From: Gracilibacteraceae bacterium | Lineage (GTDB): Bacteria > Bacillota > Desulfitobacteriia > Desulfitobacteriales > Syntrophobotulaceae | Length of the DNA: 35,362 bases | Reading direction: 5' to 3' | Assembly (NCBI GenBank): GCA_031270805.1 | Contig: JAISWK010000154.1 | Location: 1-35,362 of the forward strand | In this document: positions 27,339 through 35,362 of the stretch, piece after piece | Layout of the letters: each line of letters starts with the position of its first letter | Numbering within the stretch: position 1 is the stretch's first letter | Program-made: the position numbers and the translations under genes | The notes under the pieces: model-generated | The model's database searches: none | What the model was told of the DNA's origin: nothing | Seen by the model: only the letters and a program-made list of their open reading frames with translations

Positions 27339-28568
27339 TCAATATCTGAATTGAAATTCTTCGTTATGCCACTTGCCGATCTGAAGACCGCTATTCAGTT
27401 GCCGACGCAAGCTTTTAAGCATAGGCTTTGGGCCGCAAAAATAGATATCCGCCTTCTCATCTGCGTCAATACAATCCTTGATATGCTCCGCCGTAAGAAA
27501 CCCGCTTATTGTATAATCTATCAGGTGAATGCGTAGTCGCTCGTCAGGCGGCCAAGCCTTCAATTCTTCAAGATATGCGCCTTCGCTTTCACTATTATAG
27601 GCGTAGAAAAGGTCGATTGAAAATCCTTGCAGTATGCCGGCTTGCCAGAAACTTCGGAAGGGCGTTATCCCGATACCGCCTGCAATCCAGATCTGCCTGC
27701 AGCAGCCGTTTTGATAATTAAAGCGACCGCAGGGCTGGCTCACGAGGAACTCGTCTCCCGGTTTAAGTGTTTCAACAAGTTTGGCAGTGTGATCACCCAG
27801 GTTTTTAACGGTAAACTGAACCATGTCGCCCGTGAATGAGCCGCTGATCGTAAAAGGATGCGAGGGAAACTGCGGACTCAGCCAGGGAAATTTGACAAAA
27901 GCAAACTGCCCCGGCGTGTATTTCGGATTTCTGCCAGAATAATTTTTACGCTTACCGGTAAACTCGATGGTTCCGACTGCCACGGGTGTAACTTCGGCAA
28001 CCCTGAATTGAAACGGAAAAGCAGTTTTTTCATAGAAGAATACGCTGTAGAAAGCAGCGACTATTCCCGTAATATTGATCAGATTAAGCCACAGACTGAA
28101 GAACGTCGGGGCAAAAACAGCATAGTCCGAGTCGGTATAGTAATGAACGAGTCCTATAATATACGGCAACAGCAGCAATTTGTGTGCGGTTTTCCAAGTC
28201 TCGTAATTCAGCCTGCGACTTAGAAGCGCGAACAGTGTAAGAAGCAGGAACAGGATGAAACTTGGCCATCCCGGCCCGCCATCACTTTGGGCATCAATTG
28301 TATTTATGTGCGCGACAACCAGGATAACCGAAATCGCGCCCAACCATTTGTGAATTTGATAGGATTTATCCATACCCTCAAATAGCGTATCCACCAGCGA
28401 ACTTCTTGTCGCAATAAAACAAAGACTCGCAAGGCCCAGCAAGGAAAGCGCACCTAAAAGTTGGGAAAAACGTATCATACTGGACGTGGCCGCAACAGTA
28501 GGCGTCAAAAGCCAGCAAACAACCGTTATCAGCACCAGAAAACCCATCAAGATTTGATATTTCTTCAT
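27339..28568 (-). CDS. Ferric reductase-like transmembrane / FAD-NAD(P) oxidoreductase
   Basis: N-terminal multi-TM with His-bearing segments; C-terminal FNR-like HPFTISGSF, VSQPCGRFNY, IAGGIGITPFRSF, DIYFCGPKPMLKSL. Confidence 0.88.
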   Translation of the reverse strand: MKKYQILMGFLVLITVVCWLLTPTVAATSSMIRFSQLLGALSLLGLASLCFIATRSSLVDTLFEGMDKSYQIHKWLGAISVILVVAHINTIDAQSDGGPGWPSFILFLLLTLFALLSRRLNYETWKTAHKLLLLPYIIGLVHYYTDSDYAVFAPTFFSLWLNLINITGIVAAFYSVFFYEKTAFPFQFRVAEVTPVAVGTIEFTGKRKNYSGRNPKYTPGQFAFVKFPWLSPQFPSHPFTISGSFTGDMVQFTVKNLGDHTAKLVETLKPGDEFLVSQPCGRFNYQNGCCRQIWIAGGIGITPFRSFWQAGILQGFSIDLFYAYNSESEGAYLEELKAWPPDERLRIHLIDYTISGFLTAEHIKDCIDADEKADIYFCGPKPMLKSLRRQLNSGLQIGKWHNEEFQFRY

Positions 28569-29012
28569 TTTATCTCCCTTGACTCAAGATTGCTATAAAC
28601 CCGCTCCAACAGGTTGAGCAATTGTCGCTGTTCAGTCAGATCAAGGCCGCGCAATGCAGTTTCCAGAGTTTTTTCCGCTAAAGGCGTCAGTTCTCCCTGC
28701 AAAGCCCGCCTTAGTTAGGCGCACAAGGAAAGATCGCCCGTCCACGGGGTTGTCTTCCCTGAACACCAGCTCCTTTTGTTCCAGGAGATCCAGTATTCTG
28801 ACCGTTGTGGGAATATCTTTGGTCAGCGACTCCGCAATACGCTTTGGAGTGATGCCGTCATTTTCCCAGAGCCGGTTGAGGACGCCCCACTGTTCAGGGG
28901 TGATGTCATACTCCTTCAAGCTTTGGATAAGTGCATTTTTCAGTTTAACATTCGTCCGGCCGAGGACAAATCCCAGAGAATCGTCCAAGCGGAAAGCCAT
29001 ACTTTCATCCAC
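28565..29012 (-). pseudogene. MarR-family regulator interrupted by a +1 frameshift
   Basis: N-terminal MarR wHTH intact to VRLTKAG; the next frame continues QGELTPLAEKTLETALRGLDLTEQRQLLNLLERVYSNLESREIK* and ends in an ATGA overlap with the ferric reductase gene. Confidence 0.8.
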
Positions 29013-29136
29013 CCTTTACCTGATTTAAGTGTTATGACAAGTATATTGCCAACAAGAGGGTTTGTCAAGGACTCTCTTTTCTCTGGGTGTAGATAAAAAT
29101 TATTGGTAGTTACTAAACTGCGCCTCGTACTGGGAC

Positions 29137-29272
29137 CGGCAGTCTGTGTGAAAAAGGGAGTCGTAGGGGCGCGCATTGCGCGCCCGCAGAACAAAATGGG
29201 GGACCCGGGCGCGCAATGCGCGCCCCTACGATACCCGGGGGTTGCTGCCAATGCTTTCTCACACTGTCTGAC
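29137..29272. repeat. Nested-palindrome intergenic element (TIR copy)
   Basis: Imperfect TIR ggcagtctgtgtgaaaaag / ctttctcacactgtctgac; inner perfect 25-bp inverted repeat cgtaggggcgcgcattgcgcgcccg (29162-29186) with cgggcgcgcaatgcgcgcccctacg (29206-29230). Confidence 0.85.
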
Positions 29273-29408
29273 GTCCCCAAGTGTCCCTCTTTCGGTCAAG
29301 TGAGCCCGCCCGGACGCGGATATTTTTTTGCCTGCCATCGAATGAAAGTCAGGTTGAAGCTGCTGACGGCGTTGGCGGCGGATGCAAATTCCCCGCTGAA
29401 GGAAGTTG

Positions 29409-30092
29409 TTAAGAATCAGATAAGTTCTTCAAGGTAGTGTAATCCGTCACCCGGATTTTTCCCCACCGCATATCAATTAAATTTTCACGGGCAAAATAGT
29501 TTAAACAGGTCGTCATATTCGGGCGGGTAATCCCCAGAAACTTTGCCAGCTCATCATGGGTGAAGGGCATATACCCTTCCTTGTTTTTGCTGGTGCATTT
29601 TGTGAAATCAGTCAGCACACGCGCCGCTCTTTGCATGATATCGCGCGACAACAAATCTCCCACCTGAATCCCCAGCGATGAAAGTTTGTTGCTGAGGCAT
29701 TTCAGAAGACAAACGGCAATTTCGGGGCATTCGGCAATAAGTGTCCGGACTTTCTCAAAAGGAATATAGACCATACTCAAAGGGGTTAATGCCATCGCGT
29801 TATAAAAGCTTGTTCTGCTGTCAAAGATCGCCTCTTCACCAAGAACCACTTTGGAGTACTGCGTGTTAAAGAGACCTAATATCTTTTCGTTGCCGTTGTT
29901 AAAAATATAGAACGTTTTCAATCTTCCCTGAGTGACACACAATAAACCGGTCAGTTGCTGACCCTGGGAAATGAGAGTTTCAGACGGCCCGAAGTTTTTC
30001 GTGTAACCGATATCAAGCATGGATTCCCACAAATGATCCTCCAAATCCACCGGAGAATAATAATTGAACTTATTATGATTGATTTTGACCAT
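29409..30092 (-). CDS. Crp/Fnr-family transcriptional regulator
   Basis: cNMP-binding fold followed by C-terminal HTH (FTHDELAKFLGITRPNMTTCLNYFARENLIDMRWGKIRV). Confidence 0.93.
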   Translation of the reverse strand: MVKINHNKFNYYSPVDLEDHLWESMLDIGYTKNFGPSETLISQGQQLTGLLCVTQGRLKTFYIFNNGNEKILGLFNTQYSKVVLGEEAIFDSRTSFYNAMALTPLSMVYIPFEKVRTLIAECPEIAVCLLKCLSNKLSSLGIQVGDLLSRDIMQRAARVLTDFTKCTSKNKEGYMPFTHDELAKFLGITRPNMTTCLNYFARENLIDMRWGKIRVTDYTTLKNLSDS

Positions 30093-30192
30093 GCACTCTT
30101 CCTCCCTCCAATAACGCTGTAGTAAAATTAATTAATTATACACTAAAAATTTTCAAATTAATATGGGTTTTTGTAAAAAACAAAAAATGCTC

Positions 30193-30238
30193 TAACGGGA
30201 AAGCCTGTAGACAATATTGTCTACAGGCTTTCCCGTTA
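30193..30238. repeat. 46-bp perfect palindrome
   Basis: taacgggaaagcctgtagacaat directly followed by attgtctacaggctttcccgtta; no loop. Confidence 0.97.
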
Positions 30239-30468
30239 ACAAGCTCCTAAAGCGGACTGACGCCCGCAACCCAGCTACGCCGCAAGGGCGTAGGGGACGA
30301 TGGCAATCGTCCCGCGTACCCCAAGGATCCCCGACGCGGATTATTTATTTATGGAAAAAACCGGGCGGATTACCATCCGCCGCCCCTCCAGATGGGGTTC
30401 AAGTTAAGGCGGCGTAGCCCGCTTTGGTTTTATTTTATCGTATGCGCGCACCGCGCCGAGGCGCGGCG

Positions 30469-30510
30469 TTAGTGACTCCCGGACGCTGTTACGCGTCCGG
30501 GAGTCACTAA
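30469..30510. repeat. 18-bp perfect inverted repeat with 6-nt loop
   Basis: ttagtgactcccggacgc-tgttac-gcgtccgggagtcactaa. Confidence 0.95.
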
Positions 30511-30590
30511 TGATCGCTCCCTTCATTATTCATTAAGTTCTTCTAATGACCTTTGTGCAGATCTCCAGCCAAAGACACCCACCACTAGTG

Positions 30591-31463
30591 CTACAACCAT
30601 GCTATTTCCCAGAGCTCCACTAACTCTTTGGAAGGCTGCCCAAAACACCACACCCGCCCGACTTGCGTATAGAAGCCCCCGGGCCCGTTGACCTCGATCA
30701 TGACCATAACATTATCCCCGCTTTGGATTTGGCGGTTCTGATAATGCATATTAAGATGTCCGGCCGGGGTTCCCGCAGGCGCCGACGACATCATGATCAG
30801 CTGTTCTTCTCCCCCTCTTTCTTCCGCGATCTTAACGATCCGCTGCCGCACTTCATACTCGAAGATCCCGGGACGGATAATGGTCGGCATAGCGGCAACC
30901 AGGTCATCCTGCAGGGCAACGGTTTTACGGATATAAGCCAATTCATCCTCGCTCTTAACCGCCTTGATCTCATCAATTGTATTGGTAAAATCAACAAATT
31001 CAACTTGCGGCAGGCGCTTGAGCAGTTCCGTGTAATAAACGGCGGAAAAATTGGCCGGCGAGATAAGGCCGACTTTTTTACCCTTCCTGGCTTGGATATA
31101 GGCGGCGGTCGCATCCGGTTCCAAAGAGTCAGTATGGTTCATCGTCCGGATATAAGGGAGGGCAATCACTTCTTTCACGTTGCGGCGCGCGTAGACGGGC
31201 GGTCCTACCTGTCCAGGGATTCCCGAGGAAATGAGGGACATCTCGTCATCTTTGGGAAAAAGAACGGTTATCGAGTACCCGTGCTCCGCCGGCACGTCGG
31301 CAAACCAGCGGACATAGCCGCCCAGAAACTGATGGCTGTTCTGAGCTATGAGCAGATCCACATTCTGGGCCTTCATTGCCGCCCGGACAGCGTCCCAGCG
31401 GCGTTCCAGCTCCCTTTGGGGAATTGGGAAACGGACACGCTCGTGTTTGGTAAATTTTGCCAT
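30591..31463 (-). pseudogene. Truncated M24 family (creatinase/aminopeptidase P-like) protein
   Basis: Creatinase-like N-domain and M24 start (GDNVMVMIEVNGPGGFYTQVGRVWCFGQPSKELVELWEIA), then abrupt WL-stop before the rest of the catalytic domain; RBS ggagg upstream of 31463. Confidence 0.7.
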
Positions 31464-31906
31464 TTTCATTCCTCCTTGTTGATTGAATGTTATTACATTA
31501 CATTGCCTAAATAAAATTTTAACCAAAACACGGTCTTAAGTATGTCTTCCCCAAGACATTTCCGCATATTTTTTTTAAACGCCAGACATATTCTTCGCCT
31601 TCGGCATCATCAATCGGCGTCTGCATCCAGCGCCGCCTGAAGCCGCCCGGAAAAAACAAAGAACAAACCCGCATAAATATAGTATTCATGCGAGTTTGCG
31701 GATTCAAACCAAATTGTACGGAGGCGGCGTTCCCCGGGACGCTGAACGCGGCGTCCCCTACGGAGACAGGGGAATCTGTTCACTATTCACTACCCCTCTG
31801 TCATGCTGCGTTCGGCACAGAACCCCTTTGTCATGCTGCGTTCGGCGAAGCCGAATCGCAGTATCCACATGGGCGCTGCCGTTCACACCCTACTCCCCTT
31901 GTCCCA

Positions 31907-33409
31907 CTACCCCAATATAGCGGCCAAATCCGCTTCCGGCGTGGTCGTAGGCGCCAGACTAAAATTCTCAACAAGATAGTGCAGCACATTCGACGACACG
32001 AAGGCGGGGAGGGTGGGGCCGAGGCGGATGTTCCTGATGCCGAGGTGCAAAAGCGACAGGAGAATCGCGACGGCTTTCTGCTCGTACCACGACAGCACCA
32101 GGGTCAGCGGCAAATCGTTCACGCCGCAGTTAAAAGCGCCGGCCAGAGCGAGAGCCACCTGCACCGCGCTATACGCGTCGTTGCACTGGCCCATATCCAT
32201 CAGGCGCGGCAAGCTGCCGATTTCCCCGATCTCCAAATCGTTGAAGCGATACTTGCCGCAAGCAAGCGTGAGTACTACGGTATCGGGCGGCGTTTGCCTG
32301 ACGAAATCGGTGTAGTAGTTGCGCCCCGGACGCGCCCCGTCGCAGCCGCCGACGAGGAAGAAATGTTTTATCGCCCCGGACTTGACCGCGCCGATAATCG
32401 TCTCCGCGTGTGAGAGCACGGCGTTATGGCCGAAACCGGTCGTGAACGCGCCGCCGCCTTGCGCTTCCGCATAACCGCCGAGCGCGAGCGCCTTGTCGAT
32501 CACGGGGGTGAAGTCTTTGTCCTCGCCAATATGCCCAAGTCCCGGATAGCCGACGACAGCGGTTGTGAACACGCGATCGGAGTACGCCGGTTTCGGGGGC
32601 ATCAGACAGTTCGTCGTGAAAAGGAAGGCGCCGGGAACGTCCGCAAATTCCTTCTGCTGATTCTGCCAGGCCGTGCCAAAGTGGCCTTTGAGGTGCGTGT
32701 ACTTTTTCAGTTCGTGATAGGCGTGGGCGGGGAGCATTTCGCCGTGGGTATAAACGCTCACTCCTTTGCCCCTGGTCTGTTCGAGCAGGAGTTTCAAATC
32801 GCGCAAGTCGTGACCGCTGACGACGATAAACGGCCCCGGCTGGATCACGCGGCTGACGCTCCTTGGCGCGGGAGTGCCGAAGCTCTCATTGTTCGCTTTG
32901 TCGAGCAGGGCGAGCGCGTCGATGTTGACCTTGCCGCATTCCATTACGAGGGGCAGGAGTTCCGGCAGTCCGTAGCCGTCCTCGCCGATGGCCGCGAGGG
33001 CCTTTTTGAGGAAAAGGCAGATTTCCGCCACCGCGTAACCCAGCACAAGCGCATGGTAGGCATAGGCCGCCACACCGCGGCAACCGAGCAGAAGCAGAGT
33101 TTTCAGACTGCGCGTGTCCTCGTCCGCGGCGCGGACTTGGCCGAGGTCGTAAAACGGGATGCCAACCCCGGCGATTAGCTTTTCCAGGGCCGCATCGTCA
33201 AAGTTGACATTGGTCAGCGTGGCGAAGAGCGCTTCAAGCAAGAGCTGGTCGGACACGGCCGCGCCTTTGCCGGCGGCTGTGATGAGCGCGCCCGTCAGTT
33301 CGTCCTGGAGCCGGGCCGTGTTCGCGCTTTTGCCGCATACGCCGGCCTGCGTGCAGGCTTGGCCGCCCGCCGTTTGCTCACATTGCATGCAGAACATTTT
33401 TGTTTCCAT
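31907..33409 (-). CDS. hcp: Hydroxylamine reductase / hybrid cluster protein
   Basis: MFCMQCEQTAGGQACTQAGVCGK N-terminal cysteine cluster; TNCLMPPKPAY, GGCDGARPGRNYYTDF, TLACGKYRFN, LPAFVSSNVLHYLVENF. Confidence 0.96.
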   Translation of the reverse strand: METKMFCMQCEQTAGGQACTQAGVCGKSANTARLQDELTGALITAAGKGAAVSDQLLLEALFATLTNVNFDDAALEKLIAGVGIPFYDLGQVRAADEDTRSLKTLLLLGCRGVAAYAYHALVLGYAVAEICLFLKKALAAIGEDGYGLPELLPLVMECGKVNIDALALLDKANNESFGTPAPRSVSRVIQPGPFIVVSGHDLRDLKLLLEQTRGKGVSVYTHGEMLPAHAYHELKKYTHLKGHFGTAWQNQQKEFADVPGAFLFTTNCLMPPKPAYSDRVFTTAVVGYPGLGHIGEDKDFTPVIDKALALGGYAEAQGGGAFTTGFGHNAVLSHAETIIGAVKSGAIKHFFLVGGCDGARPGRNYYTDFVRQTPPDTVVLTLACGKYRFNDLEIGEIGSLPRLMDMGQCNDAYSAVQVALALAGAFNCGVNDLPLTLVLSWYEQKAVAILLSLLHLGIRNIRLGPTLPAFVSSNVLHYLVENFSLAPTTTPEADLAAILG

Positions 33410-33411
33410 AG

Positions 33412-33648
33412 TCACATTTCCTCCGCTTTCATAAATTTTTGGTAGATTTTTTCACCGACGCACTCGCGGGCATAGGCGCACCATTTGATACAGCTTTGCC
33501 TGTCATTGTAGGCGATGAACCCGCATTCGCAGGCGGCGCAGGGTTCGCAGGAAAAGATTTCTATCTCCCGCCCGCACACAGGACAGATTTTTTCGCTTAT
33601 CGTGATATTGCCGCGAAGCCCCCCCGCGCCCGGACATGCGCTTGTCAT
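33412..33648 (-). CDS. Small cysteine-rich protein, zinc-ribbon-like
   Basis: Cysteine pairs ICPVCGREIEIFSCEPCAACECGF...CIKWCAYARECVGEKIYQKFMKAEE; between hcp and ferredoxin remnant. Confidence 0.7.
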   Translation of the reverse strand: MTSACPGAGGLRGNITISEKICPVCGREIEIFSCEPCAACECGFIAYNDRQSCIKWCAYARECVGEKIYQKFMKAEEM

Positions 33649-33651
33649 CGC

Positions 33652-33913
33652 TCAGCCCTCCCGTATTTCCCCATCAGTTCCAAAGGTCACGATCCGCCAC
33701 GGGATGAACCGGCCGGAGTTTTGCAGCGCGGCGACAGCCGCCTGTTCAATGCCGCCGCAGCAAGGCACTTCCATCCGCACCACAGTCAGAGACTTGATCT
33801 TGTTGCCCGCGATGATTTCCGTCAGCTTTTCGGTATAGTCCAACCCGTCGAGCTTGGGGCAGCCGATAAGCATCGCTTTCAATTTCAATTATCCGGCGCT
33901 TTATCTTGACCAC
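33652..33913 (-). pseudogene. Internally deleted 4Fe-4S ferredoxin-family gene (N-terminal stub joined out of frame to C-terminal domain)
   Basis: GTG at 33913 after agggggtgatc starts MVKIKRRIIEI, then jumps out of frame into KAMLIGCPKLDGLDYTEKLTEII...VRMEVPCCGGIEQAAVAALQNSGRFIPWRIVTFGTDGEI; the cysteine-rich ferredoxin domain is absent. Confidence 0.75.
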
Positions 33914-33991
33914 CTTGATCACCCCCTTGACTTCATGATTCTATGATAATATAATGAAGGTGGTTAATCGGTTGTTTTTACAACGGAAGGG

Positions 33992-34675
33992 ATGAAATTG
34001 AAAAATTATTTTCAGCCGGAGCAAAAGTCGCCCTTATTTCAGGGCGTAAGCGATTCCGAGCTGGCCGCGCTGATAAAATGCCTGGGCGCGCGGGAAAAAA
34101 CGTATGGCAAAGGCCAAAGCATTTATGCCGCCGGCGATTTTGTGCGCGAAATCGGCCTTGTCCTTGAGGGCCGGGTTCACCTCGTCAGGGACGACGCGTG
34201 GGGCAACCGGAATATCATCGCCGAGATCGGCCCGGGCGAGATGTTCGCGGAGGCCTTCGTCTGCGGCGGAGTCGGCCTTTTGCCCGTCAGCGTTATCGCG
34301 GCTGGCGACTGCAAAATCATGTTCGCGGACTTTCAACGGGTTATCATGCAATGCGGCAGCGCCTGCCTGTTCCACAGCCTGCTGATTCGCAATATCGTCG
34401 GCATCCTGGCCCGGAAAAACATCATGCTTCAAGGCAAGATGGAACATATCACGAAACGGACGACCCGCGAAAAACTGCTGTCCTACCTGTCGGAACAATC
34501 GCGGCTGCACGGTTCGGGGGAGTTTGCCCTCCCCTTCGACCGGCAGGGGCTGGCCGACTATCTTTCCGTCGAGCGGAGCGCCTTGTCGGCGGAAATGAGC
34601 CGGCTCAAGGCAGAGGGCGTTATCAATTATCGCAAGAGTCATTTTGAATTGCTTATCGATACTCGCGAAAAATAG
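33992..34675 (+). CDS. Crp/Fnr-family regulator, divergent from the hcp operon
   Basis: cNMP-binding-like N-domain; HTH LPFDRQGLADYLSVERSALSAEMSRLKAEGVINYRKSHFEL. Confidence 0.93.
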   Translation: MKLKNYFQPEQKSPLFQGVSDSELAALIKCLGAREKTYGKGQSIYAAGDFVREIGLVLEGRVHLVRDDAWGNRNIIAEIGPGEMFAEAFVCGGVGLLPVSVIAAGDCKIMFADFQRVIMQCGSACLFHSLLIRNIVGILARKNIMLQGKMEHITKRTTREKLLSYLSEQSRLHGSGEFALPFDRQGLADYLSVERSALSAEMSRLKAEGVINYRKSHFELLIDTREK

Positions 34676-34731
34676 CGCCGGCCTTCTTGACAAACCCGGG
34701 CAAAAGTGTTAGCCTTTATGGTGTCACCCGC

Positions 34732-34817
34732 GCCGAAGTGGCGGAATTGGCAGACGCGCCGGTCTCAAAAACCGGTGAGTTTTACTCGTGCCGGTTCGAT
34801 CCCGGCCTTCGGCACCA
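34732..34817 (+). tRNA. tRNA-Leu (anticodon CAA), CCA encoded
   Basis: gccgaag...cttcggc acceptor stem; anticodon stem ccggt-ctCAAaa-accgg; long variable arm; T-arm ttcgatc; ends accA. Confidence 0.96.
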
Positions 34818-35139
34818 TACCAATCAGGACAAATGCGAACTTCAGCCAATGGTTTTTCCTTGGCGCGGCGTTCGTTTTTTTTCTTCCAAACCACGTATTA
34901 TGTTCTTATCTCGGCGACAATTCCGTCCTTCAGCACGATCTGCGCCCGGGCCAGCGCCGTAAAAAAAATTCAGGCCCGGTAGCGCGAAACGGTGTTTTGC
35001 TGTATAATTTACCCCGACAGCATAACCTTGAGTGTTTATTTTAAAGGCTGAAACCGGAAAAGAAAAGTAATTACCGCATATTGTGGCTTGGGTCATATTG
35101 TGGTCTGGGCCACACTCTGAAGGAAAATGGGAGGTTGTC

Positions 35140-35362
35140 ATGTTTAACAAACGATTAGCTCCGGCTTTGCTAATGGTCATACTGGTTTTTTCATGTTTTT
35201 CGGGAACGGCTTCGGCCGATACGCCTGAATTATACCGCAACGCCAAAGAAAGGGCCGGGACGTTAATCGAAACACTGATGGAGTCGGGGGCGGTAACGAG
35301 CATCCAGTACGCGCTAATTGACAACGGAGAGATTGTCGTGAGCGGAAAAGAGGGCGTATACA
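35140..35362 (+). CDS. Secreted protein N-terminus, possibly serine hydrolase/beta-lactamase family (truncated by window end)
   Basis: Signal peptide MFNKRLAPALLMVILVFSCFSGTASA; then LIETLMESGAVTSIQYALIDNGEIVVSGKEGVY. Confidence 0.6.
   Translation, partial: MFNKRLAPALLMVILVFSCFSGTASADTPELYRNAKERAGTLIETLMESGAVTSIQYALIDNGEIVVSGKEGVY

Noticed and set aside
31519-31707. 62-aa minus ORF upstream of the M24 gene
   Set aside because: No recognisable domain or strong RBS; could be a decayed fragment but not supportable.
33971-33984. gttgt-tttt-acaac inverted repeat before the crp/fnr gene as an FNR/HcpR operator
   Set aside because: Short 5-bp arms and no match to a consensus I can confidently state; left as a possible site only.
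35078-35115. Direct repeat catattgtgg(c/t)(t/c)tggg upstream of the last gene
   Set aside because: Only two imperfect copies; insufficient evidence for a regulatory site.

Overview
A GC-rich bacterial chromosomal window with three main parts. (1) About 0.36-12.5 kb: a long + strand dissimilatory sulfite reductase locus, read as ferredoxin, dsrA, dsrB, a divergent dsrD, an RsbRD-N-like protein, dsrM-K-J-O-P, dsrC, dsrN/cbiA, and the cytochrome c System II pair resB/ccs1 and ccsA. (2) About 13.5-25.3 kb: a partial dcw cluster (mraZ, rsmH, ftsL-like, murE, murF). It ends in convergent orientation against a 987-aa gene combining DUF1653-like, TOTE-type AEP primase, SF2 helicase and PLD regions. 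That gene is coupled to a wecC-type UDP-sugar dehydrogenase, followed by a fused rnhB-yraN gene, ylqF/rbgA and rplS. (3) About 25.3-35.4 kb: an accessory zone with a YtrA-type GntR/ABC operon, a ferric reductase-like oxidoreductase behind a frameshifted marR, two crp/fnr regulators, a truncated M24/creatinase gene, an hcp operon whose ferredoxin gene carries an internal deletion, tRNA-Leu(CAA), and the 5' end of a secreted protein. Intergenic regions carry a dispersed family of nested palindromes with ~19-bp terminal inverted repeats, arrays of 7-bp repeats and a shared 42-44 bp module. These resemble a non-coding (MITE-like) composite element. The best leads are the composite element, the TOTE gene and its coupling to wecC, the full DsrMKJOP locus beside Firmicutes-like housekeeping synteny, and several small gene-decay events. 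All product calls come from reading motifs; no searches were run.
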